A stretch of 64,000 bases of DNA from Gavia stellata (GCF_030936135.1 NC_082603.1:12492880-12556879), one strand, 5' to 3'. Positions 12,781 to 24,875 are shown, numbered from the stretch's first letter. Program-made: numbers and translations. Notes: a model not told the origin generated them from the letters alone.

Positions 12781-14465
12781 CTCAGTGTGAATTAAAGCCT
12801 TCACAACTATCCTGTGTAGCCTTTCCGATTTACTTTAGTACTTTTTCAGTTATAAAGTTAATGTCACATCTGTGGTCATAACTATCATACTGAAGGATGG
12901 CTGCTGCCCAGTGGTGCAGACCTTCCCCTGTTCTACGGCACAAAACGTGGGCAATACCAGGAGGGAGGCTACAATTCCCTTGTACTTCCCCCAGTAAATC
13001 CATGCCAGGCCTATATTTGGAATGGGACTGTTCAGAAGAAAAATCTTGAGCCTTCTCACCAGCCCTGATTAAAATATATGTAATACCTGGCCATTGCTTT
13101 TACAGAACAATATTAATTATTTATACTGCTATTTCACTTGATGCTGAATCAAAGCTGGAACACCTGAAAATGGTAAGTCTTGCTGTGGAGACAATTCTGT
13201 CACTCACACTCAGTCTTCAAGGATTGTTTGTAAAACTGTGGGAATTCTGTCTGATATGCTTAAACATAGTGAATATTTTAAAATGCTGTAAATTATTTTA
13301 AGCGGTGTAAATGATTTTTCCTTTAACCAAGGCCCTACACTTTCCTCAAAGCTTCTGTATTCTGCAAGGAGATCACATCTTAAATGACTCCAGGAGGCTC
13401 TGGGTAAGGTTTTACATTGACAAAGCCTACAAACAAAAATGTGGTCTAAATACTAAAAAATATTTATGTTAGTGAACGTAAAGTATGCCATTTTTAATGG
13501 CTATGTAGCTCAAAGCTCAGCTTCCGCCTTGTCAGCCTCATCTGCTGGAAGAACCATTTCCATCCTTTTACCAGAAAGGAGGTCACAGTAAGGATGAAAT
13601 GCCTTGGCAATAGCTTTGGCCACACAGTGTCAGGTGGAGCGTGAGGACGTGCTGCGGGATCCACTCCAGCAGCTGCAAAGAGCTCTCCTGGCTCAGTCAT
13701 AGCCCTTCCTACCCTGAGACGTCCTCCTCTGTGTTCCCTACACTGTGCGCTTTGGAGGTGGTGAAGGCTCAGCGATGGCAGCTCTCTGCCACCCAGGGAC
13801 ACTCTGCTGGGGATAAAGCTGGAGTGCGATCCCCTTTGCTGGCAGTCAAGCTAACATGAGTACAACGAACGAGGAAATGTCGACCTTCATACCTTTCACT
13901 GTGACAGCATTTGATCTCTTCCTTCTATCAACTCTCAGACATAACTTGGGGGCTCTTTCACAGCTGAGAGAATGTATACCTTAATTCTGCTGAGCTTTTA
14001 AACCTGAAGGCAGCGATATCTGTGTCTTTTATTCCCCGTGGCCTCGCTGTTTGTACTGGTCTGTAGTGTACAAGCTGAAATGTTAAAAGCTGTGATGATG
14101 TAGGAAGACCCCAAGCTGCGGGACAAGGAGGTGCCAGGTAGAGGATTCTCATGTCCTCCTGTGTCAGCTTATCCTGGTCACCACAGCCTGCCTTTATCCA
14201 AATTGCTCCTGCTTGTCGTTTTGACGTCTGTGAGAGGAATGGGCCAGAACTGAGCTCTACATTTTGTTGAGATATTGCCCCTATTTGGTACTTGTTAATA
14301 GCCCATTAGAGCTGGGTGATCTGCCAGAAAATAGGTTACAGAGACTGGGAGCACAAGTGATTTTATCTTGAATTTAGCAAAAGCTTTCAGCCAGAGACAC
14401 AAGATGGAGTTAGGGTACCTGGAAAACGTTTTAGTGTTTTCTAAACACTTTCTGAACACTTTCCT

Positions 14466-14925
14466 GCTGTACTTGGCACTGGTGAGGCTGCACCTGGAAT
14501 CCTGTTTTCAGTTTTGGGCCCCTCACTACAAGAAGGACATTGAGGTGCTGGAGCGTGTCCAGAGAAGGGCGATGAAGCTGGTGAGGGGTCTGGAGCACAA
14601 ATCTTATGAGGAGTGGCTGAGGGAGCTGGGGTTGTTTAGCCTGGAGAAGAGGAAGCTGAGGGGAGACCTTATCCCTCTCCACAACTACCTGAGAGGAGGT
14701 TGCAGAGAGGTGGGTGTTGGTCTCTTCTCCCAAGTGACAAGTGATAGGACTAGAGGAAATGGCCTCAAGTTGTGCCAGGGGAGATACAGACTGGATATTA
14801 AGAAAAATTTCTTCACTGAAAGTGTTGTCAGACATTGGAACAGACTGCCCAGGGAAGTGTTTGAGTCACCATCCCTGGAGATGTTTAAAAGACATGTAGA
14901 TGTGGCGCTTAGGGACATGGTTTAG
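14466..14925 (+). pseudogene. CR1 ORF2 C-terminal fragment
   Basis: An open frame runs from the truncation point to the ORF2 stop. It encodes the post-RT C-terminal region: [76 protein letters not shown], and ends RDMV. It has no endonuclease or reverse transcriptase catalytic motifs and cannot function by itself. The frame is uninterrupted, which suggests a fairly young insertion. The apparent start codons upstream belong to flanking DNA, not to CR1. Confidence 0.88.
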
Positions 14926-15008
14926 TGGTGGACTTGGCAGTGTTAGGTTTATGGTTGGACTCGATGAGCTTAAAGGTCTTTTCCAACCTAAACGATTCTA
15001 TGATTCTA
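14466..15008 (+). mobile_element. CR1 LINE 3' end (copy A), 5'-truncated
   Basis: A 5'-truncated CR1 covers the last part of ORF2 and the 3' UTR, ending in the CR1 terminal units (GATTCTATGATTCTA at about 14994-15008). It shares a 3' end with the copy at 19356-19828, so both are from the same subfamily, and differs from the CR1 nested in the LTR. The 5' junction is placed at about 14466, where similarity to CR1 coding sequence begins. Confidence 0.92.
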
Positions 15009-18000
15009 AACAGAACATTCAATTTCAAAAACACTGAAAATTCAACCCCCCAGAATCATGTTTTTGTTTTGAAAGTGACTATTTACTTGTAAAAAAACCA
15101 ACACCTAATGTGGTTTTTATGAAAACCAAAACTTAAAACTTGTTGAACATCCTATTTGCTTTAACTCAAAATGGCATTTTGGATATTTTTTCTCCTGTTC
15201 TTCTGATAGTAAGAATACTTTGCATCGAATGAGAATGCTTTGGATCTTTGCATTGATCCCAACTTTTTGGTAGTTCAGCCACTAGTCCAAAAACTATGGT
15301 TTGTGCATCTTGGCTCTTAGTCCAGTTCTAAGTTCATTTATCGCATGCGTCTAGGTGGGATTATTCCCATCTTTTTCCCCTAATGGTTACCTTGCTGATG
15401 TGCTTTTTTACTCAGAGCAGTAAAATACCATCTATTGCTTGTGTCAAATTGTTTCTATATGGTGGCTGACAAGCGAGCTTTAGGCTCCTTCCCCTGCTTG
15501 TGCTGTAGGAGCTTGGAGATACCTGCCAAGAGCCGGGTGAGCGGGAGAAGGGCTATATGGTTCCCTCCTGCTGTCCACAGGAGGACTGGGACATGCAGCA
15601 TGTCTGTAGCATGACGTGCCCACCATCTTCTCCATGGGGATTCACTCACACTTGGAGCTGACTATAGTCCGATATCGATCATAGAAAAACTCGGAAAGTT
15701 AACAAAGCCTACCAAGGTCACATGGAAATGGTGCCTGTATTCCTCCATACAACCCAGAGGCATTTAAGAGGATATTCACCTCTCGCTGTTTAGACCGTAG
15801 TGTGCATTTTAAAGTTGCACTTCAGATCACCATTCCCACGAGTCCCGCTGGCATCCTGGCAGCAAGTGAAATGGTCTGTGCTGCCAGAGGCAGAAGGACA
15901 GGGTGTAGAGAAAACACAATGGCTTTTTACAAAATGCTCTCCTGATTTCCCACCCACCTAACATCAGAAAATGCTTTTCTGATTCAAATAGATATTTAAT
16001 ACTCTATACTTAAAAATTCTCTCTGCTCTGTTAAGCCATGTCAAATCCCAATGGAAGCAGGCTTTATGCTGCTTTTTAAGAGTCCACACAGCTGCGCTTA
16101 TAAATTACATCATTTTTCATGAGAGTAGGTGCTGTCAGCAGGATCCTCAGAAATTGTGGGCTGAACAGATCGCTTTATTTTCAGCTTACTAAAACTCTTG
16201 CTATAACTAATAAATTGTTTTTTGTGGATTTTCAGAGGAGCAAAGTGATCCCCCTTATCTTTCTTAGCAAGCTGTTCCTTTGCCTTAGCGAAGTAGGACA
16301 AGTATTTGGCAGGGGCAGCTACAGAGCTGCCTGGGGGCTCCAGGTCCACGCTGGAGCTGACAAGCTGTGGACTGTTGCAGCAGTGCCTGAGGCAAGACGA
16401 AAAATTTGATTAAAAGGAGTTTTCAAACACAGGCTTTTGTCCTGCAGATTTCTAGGTATGAGAAGGAGGGTGGGTGGGAAGTAAGCCTTATGGCACGGCT
16501 GTGGTGTTCAGGTACCCCCTTGCATTATAGGACAAAGACTGTCTTTTTCTTGTGTGTTTTTCAATCTCAGGTGAAGGTAAAGTCCTCCTTTGGCTGCCTC
16601 AGCACCAATCATGGGTAATACATAAGAACAGCAAATTTAACAGGTGTGCAATCTGTAGTCAGCATGACACAGTGACTCTTGCATCCTATCTGCCATAGGT
16701 GTTGCAAAACTGTATTTAAAAACGCAATTGGAAAGTGCAGCATTTCCAAAATGTTTTTTCACTTTCTCTGCTTTGATCCCCGACTACCTCCAGAAAGGGG
16801 AATGTGTAAAGATGCCCTCGACATGTTTTGTCTTTTTTTCCCAGCTGTAGCACCTGAAAGTCTGAGGATGGCGGGCGCTGCCTTACTGTTTTCCTCACAT
16901 GAGCAATGGCTGGGGCCATGGTAATCTTTCTTTTGCTCTGTCCAAAACCAACTGCTCTCCTTCCGCAGGCACGCACTATTGGGCCGATTGTCCGCAGCCA
17001 GTCATCCAGCTTTCCCCGGTTACTGGTATGTTTTGAACAAACACAGATGAGGGGAAGTATGAGACACCATGTTAAAATGCTTCCTGCCCAGTCCCTCAAA
17101 GAAAGGTCCCTCTACAAATGCTTGACATGCAGATCATATTCGACCTTTGATCATCTGTCATTTTGTTGTAAGAAAGCATGCCATCATTTGCCACCGTTTA
17201 AAATAGACCCAAAGGAAGTCAGGGCTTAATCTTAACCTCAAACACATTGAGCCCTGTATTTCCTATCCAGCCATACACCGTGCTATCTGGTTTCCTACAC
17301 CTCAGGCCTGCTAAGTTTAGTTCCTCCCAACCAGCTGTTAAGAAGGAAGGGAAACCGTGTTCACCGTGGATAAAGCATTCACTGTCCGCAGCTCTCCCAG
17401 CCTTTACATACTAAGTGGTAGACAACAATACAGTTTTGAAGTTTCTCAGTTTTTAAAAAATATATATATATATATTCTTTTCCCTCTTACTCTTCATTTG
17501 TCCTGTGGGTTCATACATTTAAATCTTTGATGCCATGCTTTCTTGGGCTTCTCTAGGAAGAACGCTATTACTTGCGTGCTTAGGCATAATCATTTAGCAC
17601 TTATGAATATCATGTGGTTAGACCATTGCTAAAATCATCACTGGAGTGTTATGCATTAATTAATATTATATCAAATCCAGTGCATTCACTCAGGTCTTTC
17701 ATCTTAGAAAGTAAATGAATGAGTAGGAATATATAATGTACCATACAGGAATTGAGTTTGCCTCACTAGAAATCTTTATTTAGTAGCTGCATAAAATAGC
17801 TGTGATAAAACTGACCTATTTTCCATTTATATATTTTTATATCAGTATGATTCCTTGTCCATTTACTTCAGGCGAACAGACTTTTATCATGGAGAAACTG
17901 GCTGATTTCTTTTTTTGGAGGTTGTCTCGGGCCCTGCTATGAAAGCCACAGACCTCTTTTGGTAGCGTGTCTTAAATATTTATTGACTCAATTGCTTTTT

Positions 18001-19355
18001 CCTCCCTAACTTTTAACAGAATTACGATCATTTTGACATAACTGTACCCGCTGGGTAATTGGGCCATGTCTGGCAGCCACATGCCACAAGACGTAGGTGG
18101 TTCAGCATCTATGAGCTGGCTGTTCAAGGAGGATTTGGCGAGTCTGTACCTCTGCCATATAGCAATCTATTTTCCCAGTGATAGCAGGGTGCTTCCTGGT
18201 AGAATTTTAGTTTTGGATGATTTACAAAGCAAAAATCTTAGCAACACAAATAGGTCTGTGAAACCTACAGGACTGGGAAAACTCACTCTTTGTCCCCCCT
18301 GATTCTACTAAACGTTAGTTAAATTCCTCCCTTCCGTTGTGTTCACACATCTCCAGCATTTCAAATCATGGAAGGAAAAAATAATTCTGATGGAAAAGAT
18401 TTACAACACCATTACAAGAGGCAGAAGGGGCTGAAGACCTTCTTTCGATGTTTGTATAGAGGTGCTGTTTTCCTTTCCTAGATTTGCATACAGTTTTATC
18501 TGAGTTGTTCTCATGTTTCCATAACATTATATCCTTCTACCCCTGCTTGGTCCTTACTTTTGAATAGCAACACTCATAAATTCAGTTTTGAATTTGGTAT
18601 CAGGATCCACTTCCCTTCTCTTAGCAGCAGGGTGAATAAAAACATCCAGTCGAACCTAAAATATGATAGACTTCTGTAGAATATTGATGTATAACAAGAA
18701 AAGAAAGGATAACTTCATCAAACTTAAAACAGGGTAGGAAACACTATCCTGCATTTTTATTTTAATACATACATGTATCTCACTCCTCCCCACTGTCCCC
18801 CCACGTAATTACCTAATTCTCCTCTCATTTTACCCATTTTAAAATGGGATAATTCATAAGCTTCAATATTCCCATTTTCAGTTAGAGGCAGATTGAGCCT
18901 GATGTCTGCATACATTTTTAAAATGAAGCAATTAAATGTGTGAAGGAAAAAGCAAAACACGAAGTTAGTACAGAGCATTGTCCTACAGATAAGGACAGAA
19001 AATGCACAGGATGGGGATGTAAAGCAAAAGCTCAAGAAAAAATTGTCTGGAGTGTGCAATTGAATTCATGTAACCCAGTCATGGAGACAGAGAGCCTGAT
19101 GGTACTGCTGTATTAGTCTGCTCAGAGATGGCTGCAAATATAGGATGAAAATACCTGGACGCTAATGGCTCCAGAAGAGTACTATACCACATCTTTGGCC
19201 AGTCAGGACTGGTTAATAGTTAATAAAAAATTCAAAGCTGAAGGTCCCTCTGAGCCAAAGGAGACTTCTGTGATGAGGAAGGTCTTAAAACACTGAATAA
19301 CCCTGTCAAGTAGTCGCCAAACTTACTGTGATACCAAATGAGAGTAGGGAGAGAC
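15009..19355. other. Gene-free intergenic stretch
   Basis: No coding exon recognised on either strand. Contains a TA microsatellite at 17461-17474 and AT-rich sequence around 17640-17860. A 57-base splice-flanked segment at 16969-17025 was considered and not accepted as an exon. Confidence 0.5.
17461..17474. repeat. TA microsatellite
   Basis: Seven TA units after a short A run. Confidence 0.8.
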
Positions 19356-19737
19356 AGGTGCTGGAGTGTGTCCAGTGAAGGGCAGCGAAGTTGGTGAAGG
19401 GTCTGGAGCACAAGTCTTATAGGATCGGCTGAGGGAACTGGGGTTGTTTAGCCTGGAGAAGAGGAAGCTGAGGGGAGACCTTATCCCTCTCCACAACTAC
19501 CTGAGAGGAGGTTGCAGAGAGGTGGGTGTTGGTCTCTTCTCCCAAGTGACAAGTGATAGGACAAGAGGAAATGGCCTCAAGTTGTGCCAGGGGAGGTTTA
19601 GACTGGATATTAAGAAAAATTTCTTCACTGAAAGTGTTGTCAGACATTGGAACAGACTGCCCAGGGAAGTGTTTGAGTCACCATCCCTGGAGATGTTTAA
19701 AAGACATGTAGATGTGGCGCTTAGGGACATGGTTTAG
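19356..19737 (+). pseudogene. CR1 ORF2 C-terminal fragment, frame broken near the 5' end
   Basis: The open frame from 19444 encodes [19 protein letters not shown] through to the terminal RDMV and stop at 19737. Upstream, the [12 protein letters not shown] region is disrupted by a one-base deletion near 19421 and several substitutions. There are no catalytic domains. Confidence 0.85.
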
Positions 19738-19828
19738 TGGTGGACTTGGCAGTGTTAGGTTTATGGTTGGACTCGATGAGCTTAAAGGTCTTTTCCAACC
19801 TAAATGATTCTGTGATTCTATGATTCTA
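19356..19828 (+). mobile_element. CR1 LINE 3' end (copy B), 5'-truncated
   Basis: Second short CR1 of the same subfamily and orientation as copy A, 4.8 kb downstream of it. It begins near AGGTGCTGGAG and ends with two-and-a-half terminal units (GATTCTGTGATTCTATGATTCTA). Its last about 390 bases are almost identical to copy A, while its first about 85 bases are much more diverged, which is discussed as a finding. Confidence 0.92.
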
Positions 19829-20535
19829 CATATTTGTCTGATTATTCTCACAAGTGTTGGGATTTATAATCTGCCATCTTTCCTTTAGCTGGTGTGTACG
19901 CAGCTCATCTCACTGGTTTTAATGCAAAGTACAGTAATACTCAGCCTAGTCAAGGATGGCTAAGTAGCCCAGATTAAGGAGCTTTAATAAATGTTTGCTC
20001 TAGGCCCAGCTGTGTTGGTAGCAGCATCTCAGTGACACTTCCCATTTACTGTAGACTAGGAGATCCGTTTATTATCCTTGTGTAATTCCAAAGGTAACGC
20101 ACTGTAGGTTTGCAATAACACCTTTGGGTTTTATTGATAATCTTAAAACTTTATCCGTATTTCACTTAATAGATTCAGGAACGACACCTCCATTCTCCGG
20201 AAAAAATGATCAGCAGGAAAGCCCAAATCCATCCATTTGTCTGTCATGTGTTGAGCAAATGGTGCTGACACCAGGAAATGTGCAGCTCTTGATGTGTGCA
20301 TTTTGTAAGTGTGTGGATGCAGCTAGCAGGCACCGCATGCAGTCAGCACTTCAGAGTGTTCACAGCATCCTGACAGATAGTCATAGTGGACTGAAAAGAG
20401 GATAAGCGACTATAAAAAGCATATAATTACATTTTTATGTGCATAAATATGTACATTAGTGAAGACTTCAAAAAAATTACCATCTATCGCAGACTAATGT
20501 ATTATTTAAGCAACTTTTTGAGGTGTAAATAAATT

Positions 20536-21315
20536 TTAAATTATTTTAAAAATACAGTACTTTTTAGGATGATAGTTCAGACTTTGAAGGTACCTGTGAT
20601 GGGGTAGAGGAGCTGTGCAGGCTGACTGGCAAGTTACTGCTCTTGCAACTGCTATCCCCATTGTAACAGGAGATGAGCACAGTGTCCTCTGCCCACAAAT
20701 GGAGGGGCAGTCTGGCAAACTGGAGCAGAAGGAGAACCCTGGACATGGCCAGGAGTTACGTGACTCCCTGGAAAGGTGGGGTGAGGTGAGAGAGTAAAGG
20801 AGGCAAGGGGCTGGTGATTCATGGCCATCTAAGGAGACAGACTGATGGCAGATGAAGTCTTGGGTGGAGATGCTAGTCACATAACATGGCAAGCTTAGCC
20901 TTACCCAGCTCAAGTGGGGATGCATAGACAGGATGTGCAGACCCTTTGCTGTCAGAACCAGGCTGCGTTTGCACAAATGCCGTGCTGCTTGGGTACTCCT
21001 GTAGCGAAAATACAGGTGGAGGCTGTAGGTCCCCAGCACAGCGTGTCCTGCAGCCACCCGTGAGGCAGAGCAGCCTGGCCAGTCGATGACCCAGGCAGTG
21101 GCAAAGCACCTGGTCTGGTTCCGAGGGGAGGCAAGCATGCAGCAAGCTGGTATAAGTACGGCTCTGGCTGACAGGCTCTGGCTGAGAGGACAGATTTCCA
21201 AAACAGAGTTTGAGAAAAATCTCTGTGTATAAATCAGTTTCTTCAGGAGCTTTAGGAGAACACTGAACATCAGGTTTACAGAGACATCAGCTCCTGCCTC
21301 TGCTGTTCTGCTCAT
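20536..21315 (-). other. Unrecognised 259-codon open frame, status unknown
   Basis: A stop-free frame from an ATG at 21315 to a stop at 20536. The product is rich in Ser, Leu, Cys and Pro and has no domain, signal peptide or repeat that I recognise. The region is only moderately GC-rich, so a 780-base open stretch is somewhat longer than chance would usually give, but there is no homology, codon pattern or splice context to support a gene. It could be a chance frame, a degraded repeat or part of a non-coding transcript. Confidence 0.1.
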
Positions 21316-23659
21316 GGCTCAACTCTCACTGTTCTTCCCAGGTCCTTCAGCCATTCTCCACATTGCTCCACTCTACAAGGAGAAGAAGATCCCACGTCAA
21401 GATGCCTTAACAATCATCCCACCATCTACATCCTCCTTGGAAACTTGCCCTGGTTGTCAAATGCAGCCGCAGGCAGGCTGGAGCGAGCCGGGGCCTCTGC
21501 CTGCTGAGCTCTCTTCCAGTTTTGCCTCTTCCTGCAACACTTGTGTTTTGGTTGGTGTTTGCACCCTGCCTGTGGGCAGGAGCGAGCCGGGGCAGCAGCC
21601 AGCTCACTGCTATGGGTGGCACAAGGATTTGCCTCTGGGCCTCTGGCACTCGAGGGGGCCGTCACAGAGATCACAAAGGGTGACCCTCAGAGTGGAAAAG
21701 AGCATGGTAAAAGGTTTTTGGAACCTCTGTAGGGAGTGATGTGGAGCATTTATGTGTGTACAGCATCTAGCTATCCATTAGGAAAAAAACATGAATGAAC
21801 TTTGATGGCAGGGCAATATTCCCGACATTACACTGATGAGTTACCGTGCACATTGCGTGACATCCGTGCAGAGCCTTGAGCAATGGATGACTAAGTATCA
21901 TCTGATTCTCTGTTATTAAAAAGTAGGTGAATGTGTGTGTTTCACTAAGGAAGGAAATGATGAAATTGGGGCGACATACTTGGAAAGAACTCAATTTCAA
22001 AACCCCTTTTTCCTTTTCAAGGCAAAGGAGTCACTGCTAGCAACTTCAGGCGGGGTTGGAAAAAGCCAAAATGATAAGAAAGCAGTCTTTTGCTTTTAAG
22101 TCTTTTGGAGTTATGATAGTGAGATAGTGATAGAAATTTTATTGTGCGTGTTTCCAGTGTAAAGCTATGGAGCGGGCAGAAGATTGCCTGCTGCCTTTAA
22201 TAAGAATTGGGTAACTCTTTGAACTCAGACGCGTGCCCGGTTGTGCTCTGAATTTAGAAATCCAGCATTGCTCCCAGCAATGACTTTTTAAAAAATTGAT
22301 TTTCTTAATGTAAATCATCTTCTAAGGTGACCTTGGGTGAGGCAAATCAATACAGGACTGCTGAAAGCAGCACTCACTCTCAGCAGAAATATCAACTCCA
22401 GAGTTGGGCAGCCCCAGCCAACCCCAGCCCAGTGGCAGCCCTGCCTGCATCCGACCCCGGCCGCCCATCCTGGCCCCAGGGAGCTGCCAGCCTGGCACCT
22501 TCACATGCAAGTAGGTAATGTGGAGGGTGATTTGAACCCATGGAGGTCCTTTGGTTGTACCAAAGAAAGAGGCTCTCAGGGAGACACTGCAGATCTTCAG
22601 CTCGCCAGGCTGTTTTGTGAGACATGCTCACTGGGACCCCCTGAGCAGGAGTAATGGTCTTCGATTAGTCCGTAGCATCACTGGGATCCAGGGGATTGTA
22701 GGCTGAGCAGTCTGGCTCGGGTGGTGCATCGAGCATGATGCACGGCTGTCGCTCACTAAAGGTTATTGCTCTCTGTTATTTAAAATATGCGGAGGGGGAA
22801 GAGAAGCTTTTACTATTTTAATGCTATCGTGATCATATATGCAGGCTTAACTTCTTTATGACTTTAAATATTCCTGTGAAAAGCACAGGAAATAACAGAA
22901 ATGCAAAATAAGCTCAAGAAACTTGATAGCCTGTGCATTACTGTAATTTCCATTATTTCCTGGGTTTGACTAGCTCAGGAATACTGCAGGAAGTGCTTTT
23001 TCTTGTGGTATTTTTGCTTCCTCCCGCAGCAGAGTGGAAGCATTACACAACGGCATGTGAAAATGAGAGAGGGACCCACACCGCCGGTGGGCCGGGTCAT
23101 GGGAGTGCTGGATTTCTGCTTTCCATGGCTGTTCCTGGCTCAGCAGCAGAGGGGTGAGGGATGCGGGCCCGTATGGTGGTGCTTGCCAGAGCTCAGCATC
23201 CGGGAATGCCCGGTCCCCTTTGGGGGACCAGGGGAAGGGAGCGGGTGGGTGGGCTGGGGGAAGGCACAGGGCTGGCAGCAGGGCACTGGCATCACTTCTT
23301 CTCTCTCCTTGATCAGCCTGAGGTGTTGCTTTGCAGCTTTAGGCCAATTTTTACTGTATCTGAATGAATCTGCCCAACACCCACATACAGCTCAATAAAC
23401 ACCCAGGAGGTTTAGCCAATTCCTTGTGTGTACTTTATCATTTTGAGACATTTTGATATGTCATTTAGAGATGTGAAATGCTTGTGACCTTCCTCCATCT
23501 AGGCTGCACACTGACCAGTCAACAGTCTGGTGAGCCAGAGCGTATGCATTAAATCCTGCATTAAAGCTCTGCTGATAACATTATGCTTATTAAATAATAC
23601 AAACATTTTTCCTGTTTGCCAAACAGGGGGGATCCCTAGTGCACACTGGGGAGGCATGA

Positions 23660-23935
23660 ACTATAAAAGCCTCCATTCTTTTTTAATTAGGCCATATCTA
23701 ATTAAAATGATTGCCTGCCATTACTGGCATTTATAAAGTATTTTTCCAACTCAGCATGACTCATGGGGCTGTAGGGAGACAGATTGCACTGCAATGTATT
23801 TGGGATGTGTTTGCCTGTAATGTGCAATTGTCCTTTATCATCATAGGCAGACAGTGTTTATCTGAATTATTATTTAGTGTGTGCTGCCAGCTGTCCAGGC
23901 CTCTACGGTTCCTCTTATAAATTAACTGACTAGCC
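23660..23935. promoter_or_regulatory. Candidate distal regulatory element (unproven)
   Basis: A compact block contains two TAATTA homeodomain cores 15 bases apart (23684-23689 and 23699-23704), a perfect AP-1 site TGACTCA (23757-23763) and a perfect dyad ATTGCACTGCAAT (23783-23795, C/EBP-like). The block has no repeat features. It lies about 21 kb upstream of VAV3. Motif clustering alone is weak evidence. Confidence 0.25.
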
Positions 23936-24476
23936 TATTTTGCATACATGCAAAATCTGGGTTTGAGATCCAGTTTAGGGCTCTGAATGGACAAATTAAT
24001 TTGAAGGTAGAAGCAGGACTGTCCCTAGAAGTCACTGACGAGGAATTTAACAGCTCGAGATGCCAGGCTAGTTCAGGTAGTCAGCTATTGCAATCAATGT
24101 GGAAACACTTGCAGCCTTTCTCTTAATCTGGGTGGGAACGGGAACTATTGCATGTGCTTCAAGCAGCGCACTCAAACTCAGCCCATAAGGAGTGACTGGT
24201 GACCGTTTTGGAGGGAAGCAAAGACCCTGGCCTTTAAGTGGCGTAGGATGCCATAGGCAACCCTATTAAAGCCAAGGTTAGCCAGCAAAACCTGCTGGAG
24301 AGGAGCCAGGTGTTCCCTCTGAGCAGTGACCGAAAGCCAGCCTGGAGTGATGGGAAGAGGTAATGGGGCTGTGGTGGCACAGGTTTTGCCTACATTTGCC
24401 TGAAGAATAAAAGTGTGCCTGAAGAGAGAGTGGGGTGCAGCAGAGCATGCCCCAGGGCGGAAACGGCCCAAGAGGG

Positions 24477-24610
24477 AAACAAGGCTGGGGAGGGGAACTG
24501 GACCCGGGAGGGCAACCAGGCTGGGAGGGGAACCGGCCCCAGGAAGGGAACCGGCCCCGGAGGGAACTGGCCCCGGGAAGGGAACCGGCCGGGAGGGGAT
24601 CTGGCCCGGC
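24477..24610. repeat. GC-rich minisatellite
   Basis: About six to seven imperfect tandem copies of a unit near 20 bases long, built on GGGAACCGGCCCCGG-type sequence with variants such as GGGAACTGGACCCGG. Copies differ by substitutions and small length changes. The array adjoins a CpG island on its right side. Confidence 0.8.
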
Positions 24611-24875
24611 TGGTTTGTGCAGGGCAGGGGCAGTTTGCAGGCAGCGGCTCCCTGCTGGCTCAGCGGGCGAGGGCCGGGGCCTGTGCCAGGGCAGGGAGTG
24701 ACGCTCAGCGCTCGGGCGAGCGTACGGAGCTGCCGGTGGAGCTGCGGGTGGCTGCTGCCAGACGAGTGGTAGGGCCTGGAGAGATCGTGCTGGTTTGGCG
24801 GGATCTTGGCTTGAAACATGCAAAGCAACGCGCGAGTGTGTGGAAACCCCGGATTTTCAAGCCGACGGCTGAGTT
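24600..24875. promoter_or_regulatory. Orphan CpG island
   Basis: By hand count there are about 21 CpG dinucleotides in roughly 230 bases (24640-24870) at about 60 percent GC. That is close to the number expected without CpG loss, whereas the surrounding tens of kilobases are clearly CpG-poor. CpG islands of this kind usually mark promoters active in germ line or early embryo. No gene is recognised starting here. It could be an alternative upstream VAV3 promoter, a non-coding RNA promoter or an enhancer. Confidence 0.5.

Larger units (their letters stand above)
5236..14465. other. Gene-free intergenic stretch with old repeat relics
   Basis: No recognisable coding exon on either strand. Open frames here are short (under about 105 codons) and show no known domain. 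Contents I can name are the SINE/LINE-tail relics at about 5625-5745 and 12580-12780 and a short TA run at 8074-8085. The frame at 5905-6174 (plus, 89 codons) is lysine-rich but matches nothing I know. Confidence 0.5.
19829..24177. other. Largely gene-free stretch with unexplained open frames
   Basis: No known exon recognised. Holds the 259-codon minus-strand frame at 20536-21315, a G-run cluster at 23222-23260, and an enhancer-like block at about 23660-23935. GC content rises between 21 and 23.3 kb. Confidence 0.45.

Noticed and set aside
14431..14918. Minus-strand frames opposite CR1 copy A
   Set aside because: Antisense shadows; the same frames appear opposite copy B.
16969..17025. 57-base segment flanked by a good acceptor (CTCTCCTTCCGCAG) and donor (GTATGT), open in one frame
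   Set aside because: Short splice-like pairs occur by chance in tens of kilobases. There is no protein match and no neighbouring exon to join.
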